Assembly (NCBI GenBank): GCA_900322025.1
Contig: ONYJ01000006.1
Span: 1-9,856 of the forward strand
DNA: 9,856 nucleotides
Direction: 5' to 3'
DNA from: an uncultured Bacteroidales bacterium
Lineage (GTDB): Bacteria > Bacteroidota > Bacteroidia > Bacteroidales > UBA932
Position 1 is the stretch's first letter, and each line of letters begins with the position of its first letter. The position numbers and the translations under genes were made by a program. The notes under the pieces are model-generated. The model had not been told where the DNA came from. It saw only the letters and a list, made by a program, of their open reading frames with translations, and did no database searches. Below are positions 6,047 through 9,856 of the stretch, in pieces.

Positions 6047-6136
6047 GGTTTTGAAAGACATAATTTCCTCAACGGACTTCAGGAAAGTTTTGTCTTAGAT
6101 TGATAATGAAAGTCCACAATAAAAAGATTATTTAAC

Positions 6137-7819
6137 ATGTTAAAACTTTGGGAAACCAATGCTCCTCTGGTAATCTTGATTGCGATACTCATCATTGTAG
6201 TACCATTCTTGATTTTCTACCTTGTAAAGGCAAAGAAAGAGCATCCTAAGGGGTTGATTGCTGCAGCGTTAAGCAACATGGGAGAAAGATTCGGCTACTA
6301 TATTATGAATGCCGTACTCCTGCTCTTTCTGGCATCTAAATTCGGAATTTCAGACAAAGCAGCCGGATGGATTTATGCCGTATTCTACTTCTCAATTTAC
6401 GTTCTTGCACTTCCTGGAGGACTCGTTGCAGACAAGCTCCGTAACTACAAGGGTACAATTATAACCGGCCTCCTTGTAATGGCAGTAGGCTATGGAATGC
6501 TTTCAGTTCCTGTATTCGGCGAATCTTTCACTGCAACCACTGGCAAATTCTCAGGCATTCTGGTATTTACCTGCCTTGCTCTGCTTTTGATTGCTATAGG
6601 AAATGGTCTTTTCAAAGGCAATCTCCAAGCAATCGTTGGTCAGATGTACGACAACTATGAGGCAGAAGGTGCAGCTATAAGCAAGGAAGAACACGAACTC
6701 AGAAAGAGCAAGAGAGATGCTGGTTTCCAGATTTTCTACGTGTTTATCAATATCGGTGGTGTAATAGCTCCGTTTGTAGCTCCTCTTCTGAGAAGCTGGT
6801 GGCTAAAGGTCAATGGTCTGGTTTATAATTCAAGCCTTCCTAAACTCTGTCATCAGTATCTAGCAGATTCATCCTCTATGAGCGGTGATGAAATGAACAA
6901 TCTCACTCAGCTTGCAGAGCAGGTTCAGACTGGTGCTCAGGCTCTTCCTGCCAATGCAGAATTCGCTGAAAATTACCTCAATGTATTTAATACAGGTGTT
7001 CACTATTCATTCATTGCATCTGCAGCAGCTATGGTAATTTCACTCCTTATCTTCTTTGCCACAAAGAGAAAGTTCCCTAATCCTGCAAAGAAAGAAAAGA
7101 AGGTTGTTACCAACTACACAGAAGAAGAAAGAAAAGCTAATGCAAAAGAAATCAAGCAGAGACTTTACGCTTTGTTTGCAGTTCTCATTGTGGCAATGTT
7201 CTTCTGGTTCTCATTCCACCAGAATGGTCAGAGCTTGTCTGTATTTGCAAGAGACTTTGTAAACACAAGTGCCATTGCTCCTGAAATATGGCAGTGTATC
7301 AATCCGTTCTTTGTGATTACACTGACTCCTATCATCATGGCTTTGTTCGCCTCAATGGCACGCAGAGGAAAGTATATTTCTACGCCTCGAAAGATAGCAC
7401 TTGGTATGTTCATTTCGGCACTTGCATACATCTTCCTCGTTGTTTTGGCAGCCGTAAAGAACTATCCTTCAGCAGACACCTTCAACGGACTTGCAGAAGG
7501 TCTGAAAGAAAGCATGAGGGCAAATCCTGCCGTACTGATTATAACTTACTTCTTCCTAACAGTATCGGAGTTGTTTATCTCTCCTCTTGGACTAAGTTTC
7601 GTTTCCAAGGTTGCACCTAAGCATCTGCAGGGAATCTGCCAGGGTCTGTGGCTTACAGCAACAGCTATAGGTAACCTTTTCATAGCCATAGGTACCACGA
7701 TGATTACAACCTTCCCTCACCAATGGCAGGCTTGGGCCGTATTTGCTGGCATCTGCCTGATATCCATGGGCGTTATGCTCGGAATGGTTAAATGGCTCGA
7801 AAGAGTTACTTCAGACTAA
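6137..7819 (+). CDS. POT/PTR family peptide transporter (MFS)
   Basis: 560 residues. Proton-coupled oligopeptide transporters import di- and tripeptides across the inner membrane. Family marks are SNMGERFGYYIMNAVLLLFL (46-65), the ExxERFxYY region; FYVFINIGGVIAPFVAP (200-216), the second PTR2 signature; and SELFISPLGLSFVSKVAP (477-494). Two features are odd. The first Glu of ExxER is Asn (N47, with E50 and R51 kept). An additional hydrophobic helix (about residues 10-30) precedes the usual first helix. A hydrophilic stretch at about 222-285 and a Lys/Glu-rich loop at 308-340 separate the two helical halves. Peptide import is the family role; the exact substrate is not known. The start is the first ATG of the frame, after an A-rich stretch without SD. 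Confidence 0.9.
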   Translation: MLKLWETNAPLVILIAILIIVVPFLIFYLVKAKKEHPKGLIAAALSNMGERFGYYIMNAVLLLFLASKFGISDKAAGWIYAVFYFSIYVLALPGGLVADKLRNYKGTIITGLLVMAVGYGMLSVPVFGESFTATTGKFSGILVFTCLALLLIAIGNGLFKGNLQAIVGQMYDNYEAEGAAISKEEHELRKSKRDAGFQIFYVFINIGGVIAPFVAPLLRSWWLKVNGLVYNSSLPKLCHQYLADSSSMSGDEMNNLTQLAEQVQTGAQALPANAEFAENYLNVFNTGVHYSFIASAAAMVISLLIFFATKRKFPNPAKKEKKVVTNYTEEERKANAKEIKQRLYALFAVLIVAMFFWFSFHQNGQSLSVFARDFVNTSAIAPEIWQCINPFFVITLTPIIMALFASMARRGKYISTPRKIALGMFISALAYIFLVVLAAVKNYPSADTFNGLAEGLKESMRANPAVLIITYFFLTVSELFISPLGLSFVSKVAPKHLQGICQGLWLTATAIGNLFIAIGTTMITTFPHQWQAWAVFAGICLISMGVMLGMVKWLERVTSD

Positions 7820-7835
7820 AAACTGACAACGGCTG

Positions 7836-7843
7836 TAACTTTG
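7836..7843 (+). promoter_or_regulatory. Candidate -7 element for the glycosyltransferase
   Basis: TAACTTTG is identical to the -7 element of the rpsF promoter, and GCA follows in both. Transcription would begin about 33 bases before the ATG at 7882. The -33 TTG is not evident. No terminator hairpin is seen after the transporter gene, so read-through is also possible. Confidence 0.5.
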
Positions 7844-7881
7844 CAATATAGCACAGAGCAGCGAGCCTACTCTATTCAAGA

Positions 7882-9069
7882 ATGAAAGTTGCAGTAGTTA
7901 TATTGAATTGGAATGGCAAGAACTTTCTTGAGAAGTTCTTGCCTTCTCTTTTCAATGGCCTGCCGAAATATGCAGATTTGATTATTGCAGACAACGCCTC
8001 CACAGACGGCTCTAAAGAGGCCTTCTCTAGGCTGAAAGCAAAATTGGAGAATAGGTCTAAAACTCAGTACCTCAAATGGATTCAGTTGCAGGAAAACTAT
8101 GGCTTTACCGGAGGTTACAACCGCGCTTTCAGTATTATAAACAAAGAAGCCCAATATTCCGAAGATAAGAACCATCCATCTGTCAATCCGTATAGGTACT
8201 ATGTGCTCATAAATTCAGACATACATGCTCCTGAGGGATGGTTAGAACCTCTTGTAAGTTTTATGAATGAGCATCCGGAAACTGCCGCCTGTCAGCCTAA
8301 AATACTCTCTTATAATCATTATGTAAAAGGCATAGAACAGTTTGAATATGCCGGTGCAGCCGGAGGGTTTATAGATAAGTGGGGGTTCCCTTTCTGCCGA
8401 GGAAGAATACTTTCCTGCATAGAAGAAGATAAGAGACAATACGATAATCCTGTCAGATGCTTTTGGGCTTCAGGAGCCTGCATGATAGTTCGCAGCAATG
8501 TTTGGCACCAGTTAGGAGGGCTGGACGAACACTTCTTTGCACACATGGAGGAAATAGATTTTTGCTGGAGAGCTTCTCTGCAAGGGTATCAGATTTGGTG
8601 CGTGCCTACAAGCAAGGTCTATCATGTGGGAGGCGGAACCCTTCCAAACAATTCGCCAAGAAAACTCTATTTCAACTATCGCAACAATTTGTTGATGCTT
8701 TGGAAAAACCTCCCCAAAAAACATAAAAGCACCAAAATTTTCCTTAGAAAATGCATCGATGGGCTCTCAGCAGTCTGCTACATTTTTCAGGGCAAATTCA
8801 GTTATTTCAAAAGCGTTCTAAAAGCCCATCGCCATTATTCAAAGCTCAAGAAAGAGATTATAGTTACCACGCCTGTCATCAAAACACAGGAAGAAAAACT
8901 CCCAGCTGTTTCTTTAGATAAATCCACAGTAACACAATCCTGCAACAACAAAAAAGAAGCGCTCCCTTACGGAATGCTTCCTTACTCAATAATCCGGAAA
9001 TTCTTTATCGGAAAAAAGAAATATTATCAGATAGATATACAACAAAAAAGGTATTCCAGTGTGAGCTGA
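7882..9069 (+). CDS. Family 2 glycosyltransferase
   Basis: 395 residues. Inverting GT2 enzymes transfer a sugar from a nucleotide-sugar donor to a glycan or lipid acceptor. The N-terminal GT-A fold is clear: VAVVILNWNG (3-12), ADNASTDGS (36-44), NYGFTGGYNRAF (72-83), and INSDIHAPEGW (110-120), in which NSD replaces the usual DxD-type motif. WASGACMIVRSNVW (195-208) and GGLDEHFFAHMEEIDFCWRA (212-231) form the acceptor/catalytic block, followed by GYQIWCVPTSKVYHVGGGT. Residues 259-325 are the membrane-proximal helical region typical of relatives of rhamnosyltransferases. A polar linker (about 328-377) with few hydrophobic residues leads to the final SIIRKFFIGKKKYYQI block. Acceptor and sugar are unknown; cell-surface glycan synthesis is inferred. 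The stop codon lies inside a hairpin shared with the convergent gene. Confidence 0.9.
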   Translation: MKVAVVILNWNGKNFLEKFLPSLFNGLPKYADLIIADNASTDGSKEAFSRLKAKLENRSKTQYLKWIQLQENYGFTGGYNRAFSIINKEAQYSEDKNHPSVNPYRYYVLINSDIHAPEGWLEPLVSFMNEHPETAACQPKILSYNHYVKGIEQFEYAGAAGGFIDKWGFPFCRGRILSCIEEDKRQYDNPVRCFWASGACMIVRSNVWHQLGGLDEHFFAHMEEIDFCWRASLQGYQIWCVPTSKVYHVGGGTLPNNSPRKLYFNYRNNLLMLWKNLPKKHKSTKIFLRKCIDGLSAVCYIFQGKFSYFKSVLKAHRHYSKLKKEIIVTTPVIKTQEEKLPAVSLDKSTVTQSCNNKKEALPYGMLPYSIIRKFFIGKKKYYQIDIQQKRYSSVS

Positions 9070-9077
9070 AATACCTT
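9044..9077 (-). terminator. Hairpin terminator for the RND/PII-like transcript, embedded in the GT2 3' end
   Basis: AAGGTATT (9048-9055) pairs with AATACCTT (9070-9077); after one mismatch CAG (9057-9059) pairs with CTG (9066-9068) around a six-base loop. On the minus strand six Ts follow (9049-9044, two of them in the stem), the form of an intrinsic terminator for the gene ending at 9102. On the plus strand the following sequence is only moderately T-rich (TTATTGTTT), so termination of the GT2 transcript may be weaker. The hairpin includes the GT2 stop codon. Confidence 0.7.
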
Positions 9078-9101
9078 ATTGTTTAGGGCTCAAGTTGAAG
9101 C

Positions 9102-9389
9102 CTATTCGTCAATGGTCCAACTGAAAAATCGCAGACCAAGTTGTGGCTTAATTTCGTCTATTTCTTTCAGTCTTTCTTTCAAGCGTTTTGAGGCTTCGTC
9201 ATCTACAAAGGTTATAAGTGCAGAATTCATTGTAGGCCACGCGTGTGAACCCATGTGAGGTTCCCCGTCTTTGGTTCCTGTTCCCTGCACGTGTTCCCAC
9301 ATTGTAAAGCCCCTTATAAAACATTTTCTAAGAATCTCCATCACATTTTCGCCTTGAGCTTCGTTGTATGCTATAAAAACTGCTTTCAT
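9102..9389 (-). CDS. PII-like small protein linked to an RND pump
   Basis: 95 residues with no signal peptide or membrane helix, so probably cytosolic. It begins MKAVFIAYNEAQGENVMEIL (1-20) and contains RGFTMWEHVQGTGTKDGEPH (26-45), GSHAWPTMNSALITFVDD (47-64) and a final LGLRFFSWTIDE. The size, the beta-alpha-beta pattern and the Gly-rich central loop match Bacteroidota proteins described as nitrogen regulatory PII-like, which are found next to RND pumps. The classical PII uridylylation-loop tyrosine and ATP motifs are not evident. It begins 19 bases after the RND gene, so both are probably cotranscribed. A sensory or regulatory role in efflux is inference. Confidence 0.75.
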   Translation of the reverse strand: MKAVFIAYNEAQGENVMEILRKCFIRGFTMWEHVQGTGTKDGEPHMGSHAWPTMNSALITFVDDEASKRLKERLKEIDEIKPQLGLRFFSWTIDE

Positions 9390-9408
9390 ATCTTATATAA
9401 TACTTTCT

Positions 9409-9856
9409 CTATACTGATTGTTGTATTTTAATTCTCTCCTGTTCAGCCTTTTGCCTTCTTAGCTTCTTCTTTTTGCGATTCAAGCCAAAGGCAGCAAAGA
9501 CGGTATAAAGCACAGGAACAAATATGAGCGTTACTAAGGTAGAAACCGAAAGTCCCCAAGCTACAGTCATACCCATACCTCTCCAAACCTCAGAACCTTC
9601 TCCTTTTCCAAGGGCAAGTGGGAGCATACCTAACACTGTGGTCAGAGTGGTCATCAGTACCGGACGTAAACGAGATTTTCCAGAGTCCACAACTGCTCGT
9701 ATAACTCCCATTCCCCTCTCTCTATTAAGATTTGCGTAATCTACAAGCACAATACCATTATTTACTACAATACCTATAGTCATAACAGCTCCAACCATAC
9801 CCATTATACTCATAGGAGTTCCGGTTACAACCAAACCTATAAGCACTCCAACAAAA
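9409..9856 (-). CDS. RND efflux permease, C-terminal part (partial at the window edge)
   Basis: 148 codons of a larger gene (the family is usually over 1000 residues); the 5' part is beyond position 9856. RND permeases (AcrB/MexB/CusA type) export drugs or metals using proton flux, with a periplasmic adaptor and an outer-membrane channel. The visible part holds the last transmembrane helices: FVGVLIGLVVTGTPMSIMGM, the motif MTIGIVVNNGIVLVDYANLNRERGM, then SGKSRLRPVLMTTLTTVLGMLPLALGKGEGSEVWRGMGMTV and VSTLVTLIFVPVLYTVF, all closely like AcrB-type pumps. A Lys/Arg-rich cytoplasmic tail of about 25 residues ends the protein. The similarity of GKGEGSEVW to the drug/HAE1-type group suggests a drug pump rather than a metal pump, but the substrate cannot be told from this part. 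Confidence 0.95.
   Translation of the reverse strand, partial: FVGVLIGLVVTGTPMSIMGMVGAVMTIGIVVNNGIVLVDYANLNRERGMGVIRAVVDSGKSRLRPVLMTTLTTVLGMLPLALGKGEGSEVWRGMGMTVAWGLSVSTLVTLIFVPVLYTVFAAFGLNRKKKKLRRQKAEQERIKIQQSV

Noticed and set aside
8242..8724. Minus-strand open frames inside the GT2 gene
   Set aside because: They are antisense to conserved GT2 motifs, have no promoter or start signals, and look like shadow frames.

Overview
The window looks like ordinary chromosomal DNA from a Bacteroidota bacterium, most likely of the order Bacteroidales. The evidence is a secreted DUF4831-type protein, a Bacteroidales-style PII-like protein next to an RND pump, a short lysine/alanine-rich H1-like protein, and several upstream regions carrying the Bacteroidota -7 promoter element TAnnTTTG. 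Almost all genes lack a Shine-Dalgarno (SD) sequence, also typical of the phylum. The DNA is moderately AT-rich. There are no insertion sequences, CRISPR arrays, tRNA or rRNA genes, or phage genes. I did not find a convincing new defence or mobile system.

Layout. (1) Positions 1-86, minus strand: the possible 5' end of an unidentified divergent gene, followed by a divergent promoter region. (2) 245-1409, plus strand: the ribosomal protein operon rpsF-rpsR-rplI (bS6, bS18, bL9), driven by a well-formed promoter and closed by a strong intrinsic terminator at about 1447-1490. (3) 1499-4967, minus strand: in transcription order, a secreted DUF4831-like protein, a PepD-type M20 peptidase, an H1-like Lys/Ala repeat protein, and a small three-helix membrane protein resembling TolQ/ExbB/MotA. 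Gaps are 26, 33 and 68 bases, and a hairpin lies before the last gene. (4) 5037-5954, minus strand: an LpxL/HtrB-type lipid A acyltransferase with its own upstream -7 element, divergent from (5) 6137-7819, plus strand: a POT/PTR family peptide transporter. (6) 7882-9069, plus strand: a GT2 glycosyltransferase with its own -7 element. (7) 9102-9856, minus strand: the C-terminal end of an RND efflux permease followed 19 bases later by a PII-like protein, running into the GT2 gene across a shared hairpin.

Functional themes are translation (the r-protein operon), peptide use (a di/tripeptide transporter and a dipeptidase, in separate transcripts), envelope building (lipid A acyltransferase, glycosyltransferase, secreted DUF4831) and efflux (RND plus PII-like). 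The points most worth checking are: strong SD sequences only at rpsR and rplI; the PII-like protein beside the RND pump; a POT transporter whose ExxER motif has Asn in place of the first Glu and which has an extra N-terminal helix; the strict five-residue repeat of the H1-like protein; and a 17-base A/T homopolymer inside the 3' end of a coding region.
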